A stretch of 64,000 nucleotides of DNA from Microlunatus phosphovorus NM-1. Its GTDB lineage: Bacteria; Actinomycetota; Actinomycetes; Propionibacteriales; Propionibacteriaceae. The notes beneath the pieces are model-generated. The model searched no databases, was not told the DNA's origin, and saw only the letters and a list, made by a program, of their open reading frames with translations. Made by a program: the position numbers and the translations under genes. The DNA is taken from the NCBI RefSeq assembly GCF_000270245.1, contig NC_015635.1:4898001-4962000 (forward strand), written 5' to 3'. Shown here piece after piece: positions 43,216-51,743 of the stretch. Position 1 is the first letter of the stretch. Every line of letters starts with the position of its first letter.

Positions 43216-44109
43216 ATGATCACCACGAAGCACTCTGCTCGCACTCGACCGCTGTTGTCGGCCCCACTCGTCGCGGCAGGATGCGGGCTGCTGCTGCTCA
43301 CCGGCTGCAGCTCCGGCACCTCGAACGCCAGCCCTGGTGACCAGCCGAGCGCGGCCCAGAGCGGCCAGAACGGTCAAAGCGGTCAAGGCGGTCAAGGCGG
43401 GCGGGGTAACCGGGGCGGCGGTTTCGGCGCCAACGATCCCGGTCGAGTGACCGGCGAGATCGCGGCCATCGACGGCAAGACGCTGCAGATCCAGGACGGC
43501 GAGAGCCAGACTGCGGTCACCTATTCGAGCGGAACGACGTTCCTCACCCGGGTCACCGGGAAGGTGTCCGACATCAGCGCCGGCGACTGCGTGACGGTGT
43601 TCAGCTCGTCGACGGATGAGAAGGCGACCTCCGTGACGGCGACATCGGTGACCGCGAGCCCGGCGGCCGACGGCGAATGCGAGCTCGGCTTCGGCGGCGG
43701 TGGCCGCGGGGCGAGGCCGTCGGGCGCACCGTCTGGCATGCCCTCGGCAGGCGGCCAGCCATCGGCAGGTGGTCAGCCGCCGAGCGGTGCGGCACCCAGT
43801 GGAGCGCCATCGGGGATGCCCAACAACGGTGCCCGGCCGCGTGCCGGGAAGGTCACCGCGATCAAGGGCGGCACCTTGACCCTCGCCGCGACCCAGCTGG
43901 GCTCCGACGACACGACCACATTGACGGTCAAGACCACATCCGAGACGACAGTGACCGTCACCAAGAGCGCCAAGGCCTCGGCAGCCAAGGTCGGCATGTG
44001 CGCCAACGCCAACGGCAAGGCCGACGACACCGGCGCCGTCGCGGCGAAGTCGATCACGGTCTACAAGTCGGGCGACCAGGGCTGTGGCTTCCGTCGAGCA
44101 AACCGCTAG
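43216..44109 (+). CDS. Lipoprotein with DUF5666-like domains
   Basis: 297 residues from ATG 43216 (AAGGAGA site). Signal peptide with lipobox LLLTGC; a Gly/Gln-rich linker (SGQNGQSGQGGQGGRGNR) close in style to the tail of the upstream MacA part; then VTGEIAAIDGKTLQIQDGES and SDISAGDCVTVF, a DUF5666-type small barrel, and a second related unit near the end (GKVTAIKGGTLTLAATQLG). Pro/Ser/Gly linker between them. Role unknown, presumably on the cell surface with the transporter. Confidence 0.72.
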   Translation: MITTKHSARTRPLLSAPLVAAGCGLLLLTGCSSGTSNASPGDQPSAAQSGQNGQSGQGGQGGRGNRGGGFGANDPGRVTGEIAAIDGKTLQIQDGESQTAVTYSSGTTFLTRVTGKVSDISAGDCVTVFSSSTDEKATSVTATSVTASPAADGECELGFGGGGRGARPSGAPSGMPSAGGQPSAGGQPPSGAAPSGAPSGMPNNGARPRAGKVTAIKGGTLTLAATQLGSDDTTTLTVKTTSETTVTVTKSAKASAAKVGMCANANGKADDTGAVAAKSITVYKSGDQGCGFRRANR

Positions 44110-44156
44110 GAACCTTCTCCTGATGAGGCCAGTCTCCCGATGAGCTCGGAGTCTTG

Positions 44157-46277
44157 ATGAACCCTGTGTCCAAACCCCCTCAGCGGACCTCGGCGACAGC
44201 ACGTCGACGACGGCGTCGCCGTCGTCGGATGATCATCATCGGCGTACCGGTAGCGGTTGCTCTCACGGCCGCAACCGCCTTCGGCGCCCAGGCGCTGCAG
44301 TCGAGTTCGGCCGCCGACCGCTATGTGACGACCACTGCCACGACGGGATCGATCAGCCAGACGCTGTCCGGCACCGGGACCCTGGCCCGGGTGAAGAACG
44401 CTGACGTGTCGTTTCCCGCCGCGGGCACCGTCACCTCGGTCAAGGTGCAGGTGGGCGACACCGTCAAGGCCGGCGATGTCTTGGCCACCATGGACACCGG
44501 CGATCTGAAGGACGCCATCACCGAGGCCGAGGCAAATCTGGCTGCCGCCAAGCTGACCTTGGAGCAAGCCGAACAAGCCGCTGAGGACGAAACCTCCGCC
44601 AGCGCCTCCACTTCAGCCAGCACGTCTGCTGGCGCCTCCGCGAAGGCGTCCGCCAGCGCACCCTCGGCGAACCGGTCGTCCGATCGATCGTCCAGCAAGA
44701 CCCCGAGCCGATCGAGTTCGAGTTCGTCGCCGGCGAGGTCGACCACGCCCACGCCGTCCGCATCACCGACCCCTTCGGCCTCCCCGACCACCTCCCCCAG
44801 TGCACCTCCGAGCTTGCCGAGCACGGCAGACATCGCAGCCAAACAACAGGCCGTCAAGGACGCCCAGCAGTCGCTGACCGACGCCCTGTCCACAGCGACC
44901 GGCGCGGTCGCCGACGCCGGCGAGATCTGCCGCGCTGCTTTGTCTGCTGAGCCTTCGGAGTCACCGAGTCCAAGTGACTCGCCCAGCTCGAGCGATGCCC
45001 CGAGCCCCAGCGACACCCCGTCTCCGTCCGATACCCCGAGTCCGAGCGACACCCCGTCTCCGTCCGACACCCCGTCCAGCACGCCATCGGCGTCAGCGGC
45101 CGACAGCGCCGCGGGCGGTCAGGCCGTCGTGCTGGACGCCGGCTATGACCGCGATGCCTGTACGGCGGCGCTGGACAAGGCGCAACAAGCCCAGCACGGT
45201 GTCGTCGACGAGCAGGAGTCGCTGGCCAACGCCGTCCAAGCGCTCACCACGGCAGCCAGTGAACTCGCCTCGACACCACCCACGACCAATCCGTCACCGA
45301 GGCCGAGCAGCACCTCGACCGCCGAGCCACCATCCCCTCGGCCCACGACGTCTCCGTCGAATTCCTCCGCGCCGCCCTCGTCCAAGTCGACGACGTCCAA
45401 GTCGACGACGTCCAGCAACCAGGCGACGAACTCCTCGAACTCACGCTCGACCGGCTCCTCATCCGCCGGGTCTTCATCGGGAGCTTCCTCCGCGACCAAC
45501 TCAGCACGCAACAGCCAGGGCGGCCAGACCACCAGCGTCGCGGCGGCGACGGCAAGTGTGAAGAAGGCGAAGCTGGCGCTGACCCAGGCTGAACTCGATC
45601 TCGACCACGCGACCCTATTGGCACCCATCGACGGCACAGTCGCGACTCAGCCGTTCACCAAAGGTGAGTCGACGGCCACCTCCGATGCGATCGAGATCGT
45701 CGGCACCGGGGCGGTGCAGTTGACCATCGACGTATCCGAGGACGCCATCCGCTCGGTGAAAGTCGGGCAGCAGGCGTCCGTCTCTCCCTCCCCCGGCACG
45801 ACGTTCCCGGCCAAGGTCACCGCGATCAGCCTGCTGCCCAGTGACTCGTCCGACTCATCCGCGACCTATCCGGTCACGCTCACGATCGACGCGACCACGG
45901 CCAAGAAGCACCGTACGGCGTTGGCCTCCGGCGTCTCCGCCACGGCGACGATCACCGTGGCTTCGGCCAAGGACGCGGTGCTGGTCCCGGTCTCCGCCGT
46001 CCGGCCCACCGGTGACGGCTCAGGCACGGTCACCGTGGTGTCCGGCTCCAGCACCACCACCCAGCGGGTCCAGCTCGGGGTGATGGACGGGACTCGTGTC
46101 CAGCTCGCCGACGGTGTGACAGCCGGTACGACCGTGTCGCTCGCTGACACCACCGAGGCGCTGCCGACCACCGGCACCACGACGAACCGTCGGCGTACCG
46201 GTAGCAGCCTGACCGGCGGCGGTGGCGGCTTCAGTGGCGGTGGCGGCGGGATCACCGTCCGTCGGGGCGGCGGCTGA
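44157..46277 (+). CDS. Second MacA-like adaptor with long Ser/Pro-rich coiled-coil insert
   Basis: 706 residues, about twice the usual MacA. A basic stretch and membrane helix start it; VSFPAAGTVTSVKVQVGDTV and the coiled coil with ITEAEANLAAAKLTLEQA begin the adaptor, then about 300 residues of Ser/Pro/Thr low complexity (repeats such as TPSPSD and a KSTTSKSTTSS region) interrupt it; the second helix (ASVKKAKLALTQAELDLDHA), the APIDGTVATQPF barrel half, and VPVSAVRPTGD close the domain. A Gly-rich tail follows. Probably can replace the broken first adaptor. Confidence 0.85.
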   Translation: MNPVSKPPQRTSATARRRRRRRRRMIIIGVPVAVALTAATAFGAQALQSSSAADRYVTTTATTGSISQTLSGTGTLARVKNADVSFPAAGTVTSVKVQVGDTVKAGDVLATMDTGDLKDAITEAEANLAAAKLTLEQAEQAAEDETSASASTSASTSAGASAKASASAPSANRSSDRSSSKTPSRSSSSSSPARSTTPTPSASPTPSASPTTSPSAPPSLPSTADIAAKQQAVKDAQQSLTDALSTATGAVADAGEICRAALSAEPSESPSPSDSPSSSDAPSPSDTPSPSDTPSPSDTPSPSDTPSSTPSASAADSAAGGQAVVLDAGYDRDACTAALDKAQQAQHGVVDEQESLANAVQALTTAASELASTPPTTNPSPRPSSTSTAEPPSPRPTTSPSNSSAPPSSKSTTSKSTTSSNQATNSSNSRSTGSSSAGSSSGASSATNSARNSQGGQTTSVAAATASVKKAKLALTQAELDLDHATLLAPIDGTVATQPFTKGESTATSDAIEIVGTGAVQLTIDVSEDAIRSVKVGQQASVSPSPGTTFPAKVTAISLLPSDSSDSSATYPVTLTIDATTAKKHRTALASGVSATATITVASAKDAVLVPVSAVRPTGDGSGTVTVVSGSSTTTQRVQLGVMDGTRVQLADGVTAGTTVSLADTTEALPTTGTTTNRRRTGSSLTGGGGGFSGGGGGITVRRGGG

Positions 46278-46335
46278 CCCCCCGGGTCGGACCTCATCGG
46301 TCAGGCACCGTTTCTTCACAGAAACCTCAAAGGTC

Positions 46336-46364
46336 GGTTCACCAGGATGAATGCATCGTGAACC
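46336..46364. promoter_or_regulatory. Inverted repeat before the DUF4956 gene
   Basis: GGTTCAC (46336-46342) and GTGAACC (46358-46364) flank 15 bases, 18 bases before the DUF4956 start. GTTCACC also resembles one PhoP half-site. It may provide separate control of the three downstream genes. Confidence 0.35.
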
Positions 46365-46382
46365 ACTGATGAAGGAACTCCC

Positions 46383-46997
46383 ATGACCTCCCTGATCATG
46401 ATCGGCATCGACCTGATCGCCATCGCCGTCTTGACCTTTGCCGTCTACTTTCCTCGGCACCACCGCAAGGACCTCGTCGCCGCCTTCCTGGGCGTCAACG
46501 TGGGCGTCCTCGCGGTGGCCATGGTGCTCGGGTCCAGCACGGTGAGTGCCGGGCTCGGCCTCGGTCTGTTCGGGGTCTTGTCGATCATCCGGCTGCGATC
46601 CAGCGAGATCGCCCAGCACGAGGTGGCCTACTACTTCGCCTCGCTGGCGCTGGGTCTGTTGGCCGGGCTGACCAGCACGCCGAGCCTGCTGGTAGGCGGC
46701 CTGATGGTGCTGATCATCGCCGTACTCGCTATCGCCGACCACCCTCGGCTGCTGGGCGGCTATCGGCAACAGACGATCGTGGTCGATGTCGCGCACCGCG
46801 ACGAGGAGGTGCTGCGCTCGCATCTGGAGATGCTGCTCGGCGCCAAGCTGGTCAATCTCTCGGTGATCAGGCTGGACCTGGTCAACGACACCACCATGGT
46901 CGATGTCCGCTATCGGGTCCCGCGCCATCCGGTGCCGCACGAGTCGGCGCTGACCGCCCGTATCCACAACACTCGCACTCACGAGGTCGTCCGATGA
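46383..46997 (+). CDS. DUF4956 membrane protein
   Basis: 204 residues. Four hydrophobic helices (LIMIGIDLIAIAVLTFAVY, FLGVNVGVLAVAMVLG, LGLGLFGVLSIIRLRS, LALGLLAGLTSTPSLLVGGL) and a cytoplasmic C-terminal ferredoxin-like part (VVDVAHRDEEVLRSHLEMLL). SIIRLRSSEIAQHEVAYYF is the core family motif. DUF4956 proteins are nearly always next to VTC-domain genes, as here (ATGA overlap). Ribosome site GAAGGAA. Confidence 0.88.
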   Translation: MTSLIMIGIDLIAIAVLTFAVYFPRHHRKDLVAAFLGVNVGVLAVAMVLGSSTVSAGLGLGLFGVLSIIRLRSSEIAQHEVAYYFASLALGLLAGLTSTPSLLVGGLMVLIIAVLAIADHPRLLGGYRQQTIVVDVAHRDEEVLRSHLEMLLGAKLVNLSVIRLDLVNDTTMVDVRYRVPRHPVPHESALTARIHNTRTHEVVR

Positions 46998-47755
46998 TCG
47001 CCACCATGGCCCCGATCGGGCTGACCGAGCTCAGCGAGCAGGCCGGTCTGCTGACCCGAATCGACCGCAAATACCTGGTCGAGGTCGATCGGCTGGACGA
47101 CGTCTTGGCGACACTGCCCAGCACGACTCGCGTACTGCAGATCGAGGCTCGCCGGCAGTTCTGCTATCGCTCGGTGTACTTCGACACGGCCGACCTGCTC
47201 GCGTACCGGCTGACCGCGCTGCGTCGCCGGCGACGGTTCAAGATCAGGACGCGTAGCTATCTCGACGGCGGCCAACACCTGCTCGAGGTCAAGACCCGAG
47301 GGCCGCGTGGCGCCACGGTCAAGCAACAGCTGCCGTACGCGGGCGACGGCGAGCACCTGCTCAGCCAGGACCGTACCGAAGCGTGCCACGCCGTCGCGCA
47401 GACCGGTGCCAGGCCACCTGACTCGACCGAACTGCGACCGGTCCTGATCACCACCTATCACCGAGTGACGCTCTTCCTGCCGGCCAGCCGCAGTCGGGTG
47501 ACGATCGATACCGACCTGTGCTGGATGCTGCCCGACGGCAGCCGGCGGCGGCGAGTCGACAGCCACGCGATCGTCGAGACCAAATGCGCCGGCAGCGCTG
47601 CGGAGATGGACCGCGCGCTGTGGGCACTCCAACACCGCCCCTGCTCCATCTCCAAGTTCGGCACCGGTCTTGCGGCCCTACATCCCGAACTGCCGGCCCA
47701 TCGCTGGCGTCCCGTCCTGCATCGACAGCTGAGAGCCGAGGAGCTCACCTCATGA
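46994..47755 (+). CDS. VTC-domain protein (polyphosphate polymerase-like)
   Basis: 253 residues, a triphosphate-tunnel fold. Basic motifs expected in the tunnel are visible: TRIDRKYLVEVD, YRSVYFDT, RRRRFKIRTRSYL, LLEVKTRGPRG, VTIDTDLCW, IVETKCAG and SKFGTGLAAL; the alternating E-x-K pattern matches yeast VTC4 catalytic tunnels. It may make or bind polyphosphate, or modify a surface polymer; activity is unproven. Overlaps DUF4956 and the following lipoprotein by ATGA at both ends, giving a strict three-gene operon. Confidence 0.87.
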   Translation: MIATMAPIGLTELSEQAGLLTRIDRKYLVEVDRLDDVLATLPSTTRVLQIEARRQFCYRSVYFDTADLLAYRLTALRRRRRFKIRTRSYLDGGQHLLEVKTRGPRGATVKQQLPYAGDGEHLLSQDRTEACHAVAQTGARPPDSTELRPVLITTYHRVTLFLPASRSRVTIDTDLCWMLPDGSRRRRVDSHAIVETKCAGSAAEMDRALWALQHRPCSISKFGTGLAALHPELPAHRWRPVLHRQLRAEELTS

Positions 47756-49623
47756 ACGCCCTGAAAAGAACCACGACCGTACGCCGCCGACTCGCAGGTC
47801 TGGCAGCACTCTCCGTCTTCAGCGTCGGGGCATTGGCCGGCTGCGGAGTCGGCGCCTCCGGCAACTCCGCCACCGATTCGACGACCTCCGCAGGTTCGAC
47901 CGTGTCCGTCTCCGCAGCGCAGACCGCTGCGGAGGTGCTCGCCGCCAACAAGGAAGCGCATTCCGCCGACGCCACCAGCTACGACGCCTCGACCGCCACC
48001 ACCATCACCTTGACCGGCAGCTCTGCCACCGCTTCCGGTGACGGCAGCGAGAACGTCACCATCGACGGCTCCTCGGTGACGATCACGGCAGCGGGCACGT
48101 ACGTCTTGTCCGGTTCACTGACCGACGGCCAGGTGACCATCGATGCCGCCGACGCACATGTCGTCCTCGTCCTGAACGGGGTCGACATCGCCAGCAGCAG
48201 CGGCGCGGCGATCGCCGCCACCGACGCCGACGAGGTGACCGTCATCACCGCTGACGGCAGTGAGAACACGCTCAGCGACACCGACAGCTATGCCACCGAC
48301 GCCGAGGTCAACGCTGCTCTCTACAGCACCGCCGATCTGACCCTGGCCGGGACCGGGAAGCTGACGGTCAAGGGCAACGGCAACGACGGTATCGCCACCA
48401 CCGACGGGCTGCTGATCACCTCGGGCACGATCACCGTGCAGGCGAAGGACGACGGCATCCGAGGCAAGGACTACGTCGTGGTCGCCGACGGCACCATCAC
48501 GATCACCTCCGGCGGAGACGGCATCAAGTCCGATAACGACGAGGACGAGACAGCCGGGTACGTCGACATCCAGGGCGGCAAAGTCACTGTGACGACGACC
48601 GCCGGCGATGGCGTCGATGCGGCCACCGACCTGGTGGTCACCGGTGGCGCGGTCAGCGCCACGACCGGCGGTGGCCATGAGTCCCAGGCCGGCGACGACG
48701 ACTCGACCAAGGGCTTGAAATCCGGCGTGCTCAGTGTCTATGAGGGCGGCACGATCACCGTCGACGCCAGTGATGATGCGCTGCACAGCGACGGGTCCGC
48801 AGCCTTGAGCGGCGCCACCGTGACTCTGGCCAGCGGTGATGACGCGGTGCATGCCGAGGACGAGCTGCTGATCAGCAAGGGCACCGTCGAAGTGTCGACC
48901 TCGAACGAGGGGTTGGAGGCAGCGCACATCACCGTCAGCGGCGGGGACACCACGGTGACCTCGAGCGATGACGGCGTGAACGCCGCCGGCGGCAGCAGCG
49001 GGACCGAGGACTCAGCCGCAGGTGACCAGCAAGGCGCTGGTCCCGGCGGCGGGGGTGGCGCTGGCGGGGGTGGCGAGGAGGTCGGCGACTACTCGGTGAC
49101 CATCACCGCCGGAACTCTGGTCATCAACGCCGAGGGCGACGGACTGGATTCCAACGGCTCTGCCTCGATCGCGGGCGGCACCGTGGTCGTCAACGGGCCC
49201 GCGGGCAACGGGAACGGAGCGCTCGACGTCAACGGGGAATTCACTGTCGACGGCGGCACTCTGGTCGCCGCCGGCAGCGCCGGCATGGTCGTCTCGCCTG
49301 GCACGGGTTCCAAGCAGGGCTGGGTCTCGGCGACGTTGGACCGCGCCGTCGAGGCGGGCACGGTGATCCAGATCGTGGATGCCGACAAGAAGGTGATCGC
49401 CACCTACACCGCGGGGAAGTCGGTGCAGAACGTGGTGGTCTCCACCGCTGACATCACCGACGGTGACGAATACTCCGTCTACCTCGGCGGCACGGCGAGC
49501 GGCGACTCGGTCGGCGGACTGTCTACTGCCGGCGAGTTGGGGTCGGCAACCTCGTCCGCGACCGTCACCGCCGGCGAGGCCGCGGCCGGTGGGATGGGCG
49601 GCGGAGGTGGCGGTCGACGCTGA
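47752..49623 (+). CDS. Cthe_2159-like carbohydrate-binding beta-helix lipoprotein
   Basis: 623 residues. A basic signal peptide with lipobox ALAGCG at about residue 30, then from residue 80 repeated beta-helix rungs: ITAAGTYVLSGSLTDGQVTI, IASSSGAAIAATDADEVTVI, GNGNDGIATTDGLLITSGTI, DDGIRGKDYVVVADGTITIT, GGDGIKSDNDEDET, with Asp-rich turns that bind calcium, and GLDSNGSASIAGGTVVVN later. The family (DUF4353) binds polygalacturonate/cellulose in C. thermocellum. Gly-rich linkers and tail. ATG 47752 overlaps the VTC stop. Surface adhesin or polymer binder by inference. Confidence 0.85.
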   Translation: MNALKRTTTVRRRLAGLAALSVFSVGALAGCGVGASGNSATDSTTSAGSTVSVSAAQTAAEVLAANKEAHSADATSYDASTATTITLTGSSATASGDGSENVTIDGSSVTITAAGTYVLSGSLTDGQVTIDAADAHVVLVLNGVDIASSSGAAIAATDADEVTVITADGSENTLSDTDSYATDAEVNAALYSTADLTLAGTGKLTVKGNGNDGIATTDGLLITSGTITVQAKDDGIRGKDYVVVADGTITITSGGDGIKSDNDEDETAGYVDIQGGKVTVTTTAGDGVDAATDLVVTGGAVSATTGGGHESQAGDDDSTKGLKSGVLSVYEGGTITVDASDDALHSDGSAALSGATVTLASGDDAVHAEDELLISKGTVEVSTSNEGLEAAHITVSGGDTTVTSSDDGVNAAGGSSGTEDSAAGDQQGAGPGGGGGAGGGGEEVGDYSVTITAGTLVINAEGDGLDSNGSASIAGGTVVVNGPAGNGNGALDVNGEFTVDGGTLVAAGSAGMVVSPGTGSKQGWVSATLDRAVEAGTVIQIVDADKKVIATYTAGKSVQNVVVSTADITDGDEYSVYLGGTASGDSVGGLSTAGELGSATSSATVTAGEAAAGGMGGGGGGRR

Positions 49624-49654
49624 ATCCGGGTGCCGGTGGACTCATTCTGCGGGT

Positions 49655-50075
49655 CCGCCGGCACCTTTCGCACTCGGGGGCCGGTTCATGACCGCTGGGT
49701 GCGCGGATGGCCGGTACGTCTCGCGCCCCCGGGCCACACACGCCCGGGAGGCAGACGGGATGCGGGAACGTCTCGCGCCCCGGGGCCACAAACGACCGCG
49801 AGCAGACGGACGCGGGAACGTTTCGCGCCGGCGGGCCACACACGACCACGAATCAGGCGAAGTGCCGGTACATCTTGCGCCCCGGGGCCACACATGACCG
49901 CGAGCCAGACGAGCCGCAGCAACGTTTCGCGCCGCCGGGCCACACACGACCACGAGCCAGACGCAGTGCCGGGACATCTTGCGCCCCAGGGCCACACACG
50001 ACCGCCAGCCACGCGAACCACGGGAACGTCTCGCGCCCCCGGGCCACACCACCTGGGCCACCCGGCTCTGGGAAA
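49655..50075 (+). repeat. 52-bp-period direct repeat array, about eight units
   Basis: GGGCC cores start at 49678, 49731, 49783, 49833, 49885, 49937, 49989 and 50041 (spacings 53, 52, 50, 52, 52, 52, 52). Each unit has GGNACRTYTYGCGCC before the core and ACACACGACC after it, then about 20 less conserved bases. The period is not a multiple of three, so it is not coding. It fills the 490-base convergent gap between the beta-helix gene and the Nudix gene; nothing else is visible there. Confidence 0.75.
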
Positions 50076-50113
50076 CCGCCGACTAACCGCACCTCACCCT
50101 GCTCGAGCCGCGG

Positions 50114-50695
50114 TCACACCGGGATCGTGGACTCCTCCTGCCGACCCAGTTCCAGCACCGGCAGCGAAAGATCGGCGGCCCGGTCCCAGATCCCGAGGAG
50201 TTCTGCGGGCCAGATCCAGGCCGTCTTGCTCGCGAGCTCCTCAGGGCTCCACCAGCGATGACCCTGCAGAGTGACCTGCTCGTCCACGGTGTGCCCGGCG
50301 ACGTCCACCTCGAACGCCTGCACCCTCACGAGATAGAAGGACTCGTGCTGCTCGAGCACTTGATCGGTGTAGCCGTGCACCACATACCGCGTTGCCAGTG
50401 GACCGATCAGCGCGTCCTCGGCCAAGACATAGCCGGTCTCCTCGGCCATCTCCCGTACGGCAGCCTGTCGCTCGGTCTCGCCAGGATCTATGCCGCCCCC
50501 AGGGGTGACCCACCAGGTGAGTCCCGGAATGCCTGGGTCGCTGTCCTCGAACAGGAGCACTCGGTCATCCGGCCCGACCGCGATCACCCGCACCGCCCGT
50601 CGGCGGCGGACCGGCCGATCTGCCGGGTCCTGGGGAATCGCGAAGGTGCGGCCGGTCTCGGTGCTCACAACGGTCAGCGTACGGACCGGGACCAT
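50114..50695 (-). CDS. Nudix hydrolase
   Basis: 193 residues. The Nudix box is complete: GGGIDPGETERQAAVREMAEETG, here with G, the GE pair and REMAEETG in register, preceded by LTWWVTPGGG. An N-terminal basic segment (RPVRRRRAVRVIAV) and a C-terminal WWSPEELASKTAWIWP complete the fold. It hydrolyses a nucleoside diphosphate linked to another moiety; the exact substrate is unknown. Its ATG overlaps the TetR stop (TGATG), so it is co-translated with the regulator. Confidence 0.9.
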   Translation of the reverse strand: MVPVRTLTVVSTETGRTFAIPQDPADRPVRRRRAVRVIAVGPDDRVLLFEDSDPGIPGLTWWVTPGGGIDPGETERQAAVREMAEETGYVLAEDALIGPLATRYVVHGYTDQVLEQHESFYLVRVQAFEVDVAGHTVDEQVTLQGHRWWSPEELASKTAWIWPAELLGIWDRAADLSLPVLELGRQEESTIPV

Positions 50696-51318
50696 CAGAG
50701 GCGACCTGAGGCCGCCTGCCCGAGTCGGCGCGCCGCCCGCGGGGCCGATGCAAGGACGTCCTCCGCCCGGAACAGCCCGGTCAGACAGAGCGCCGCATAG
50801 CCGTGCGCACTGGTCCAGATCTCCTCGTTGAGCTCGAGGGCTCGCAGCATGTCCGGGCTGACCTCGATCGTCGGCGCCAGCATCAGGTCGATCACCCGTC
50901 GTCCGGCGTCCCGCAGAGCCTGATCCTCGGACTCCTGGAGTTCCCGGACGAAGACGAGATCGAAGCCGGCTCGATGCGTGATCATGAACCGCACGTACGT
51001 CTCGGCGATGGCCTCGAGCTGATCGAGCGGGTCGGCTGATCGTTCTCGTACGGCCTCCAATGCAGCCTCCAGCTGATCGCCCATGATCCGCCCGGCCTCG
51101 GTCGCCACGGCCAGCAGGAACGCGTTGCGATTGGCGAAATGCCGGTACGGCGCCGCCGTGCTCACCCCGGTTCGCCGGGCAGCCTCCGCCACCGAGAGAC
51201 CGGCAATGCCCTTCTCAGCGATCAGCTCGATGCCCGCCAGAATCAGCGCCGCCCGCAGATCACCGTGGTGATAGCCCACTTCGCCCTCCCTCACCAACCA
51301 CCGGCGTACCGGCTCCAT
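50695..51318 (-). CDS. TetR-family regulator (WHG C-terminal domain)
   Basis: 207 residues from ATG 51318; TTG 51333 or GTG near 51279 (GYHHGDLR preceded by GGGAGGG) are alternatives. DNA-binding part: GDLRAALILAGIELIAEKG, LSVAEAARRTGVSTAAPYRHFANRNAFLLAV. The C-terminal half with TSAHGYAALCLTGLF is the TetR WHG type. An A/T-rich gap with repeated CTATGT motifs separates it from the divergent small gene at 51400, its likely target. Confidence 0.85.
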   Translation of the reverse strand: MEPVRRWLVREGEVGYHHGDLRAALILAGIELIAEKGIAGLSVAEAARRTGVSTAAPYRHFANRNAFLLAVATEAGRIMGDQLEAALEAVRERSADPLDQLEAIAETYVRFMITHRAGFDLVFVRELQESEDQALRDAGRRVIDLMLAPTIEVSPDMLRALELNEEIWTSAHGYAALCLTGLFRAEDVLASAPRAARRLGQAASGRL

Positions 51319-51345
51319 CGGATCGTCCGGCAAACCCTCTTGATT

Positions 51346-51390
51346 CTATGTTACAGCCCTCTTACTATGTGATAGGTCACTAACATTAAG
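51346..51390. promoter_or_regulatory. TetR operator candidates in the divergent gap
   Basis: Direct repeats CTATGTTACAG (51346-51356) and CTATGTGATAG (51365-51375, itself CTAT-GTG-ATAG), and outer arms ATGTTA (51348) with TAACAT (51381), lie in the most A/T-rich patch of the right part. Either could be bound by the adjacent TetR. Confidence 0.5.
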
Positions 51391-51399
51391 GAGGAGACG

Positions 51400-51618
51400 A
51401 TGAAGACCACACTGTGGGCCACCATCAGCGCGTGGCTGCGATTCCAGGCCGAGGAGCGGGTCCGGCACTACGGTCTCGTCGCCCGGAATTCGGAGCGGGA
51501 CCTGTACCCACCGGTCACCGTTCCCGAATCTGAGAGCGGACCGATCCAGGTGCCCACCTGCGCCGAGACACAGAGTCAGGGCACGCTCACCCAGGAGGAT
51601 GTGACGCTCCGCGCCTGA
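51400..51618 (+). CDS. 72-residue protein of unknown function
   Basis: Starts MKTTLWATISAWLRFQAEER with an amphipathic helix to about residue 28, then a polar, Pro/Glu/Ser-rich tail (PPVTVPESESGPIQVP) with one Cys. No signal peptide. The ribosome site AAGGAGGAG with 5-base spacing is the best in the region, which supports real, strong translation. Divergent from the TetR gene across its probable operators, so it is likely TetR-regulated. A strong stem structure begins right after its stop. Confidence 0.65.
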   Translation: MKTTLWATISAWLRFQAEERVRHYGLVARNSERDLYPPVTVPESESGPIQVPTCAETQSQGTLTQEDVTLRA

Positions 51619-51622
51619 GTCC

Positions 51623-51718
51623 GGGCCGGCGGGTGGAGGAAAATCGGATGACTACCGCCTACGCGGCTGGTAGAGTCGCCCGGCTCCTCCACCCGCGCGC
51701 TTGATTCCCCGCCGGCCC
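51623..51718 (+). promoter_or_regulatory. Switch-like structured leader before helD
   Basis: GGGCCGGCGGG (51623-51633) can pair with CCCGCCGGCCC (51708-51718); alternatively GGGTGGAGGA (51631-51640) pairs with TCCTCCACCC (51685-51694). The two stems share three bases and bracket a third hairpin (CTACC...GGTAG, 51651-51673). This may terminate the small gene and attenuate or regulate helD. Confidence 0.5.
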
Positions 51719-51743
51719 ACCCCTGGCGATCGGAGGCTTTGCC

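Noticed and set aside
49655-50075. CRISPR-like array
   Set aside because: Units of about 52 bases look periodic, but the 'spacers' resemble each other, the 'repeats' differ at several bases, and no cas gene is in the window.
49642-50261. Several overlapping 70-210 residue frames in the repeat array
   Set aside because: Period 52 changes frame each unit; the predicted proteins are frame-shifted copies of the same DNA repeat and have no ribosome sites.
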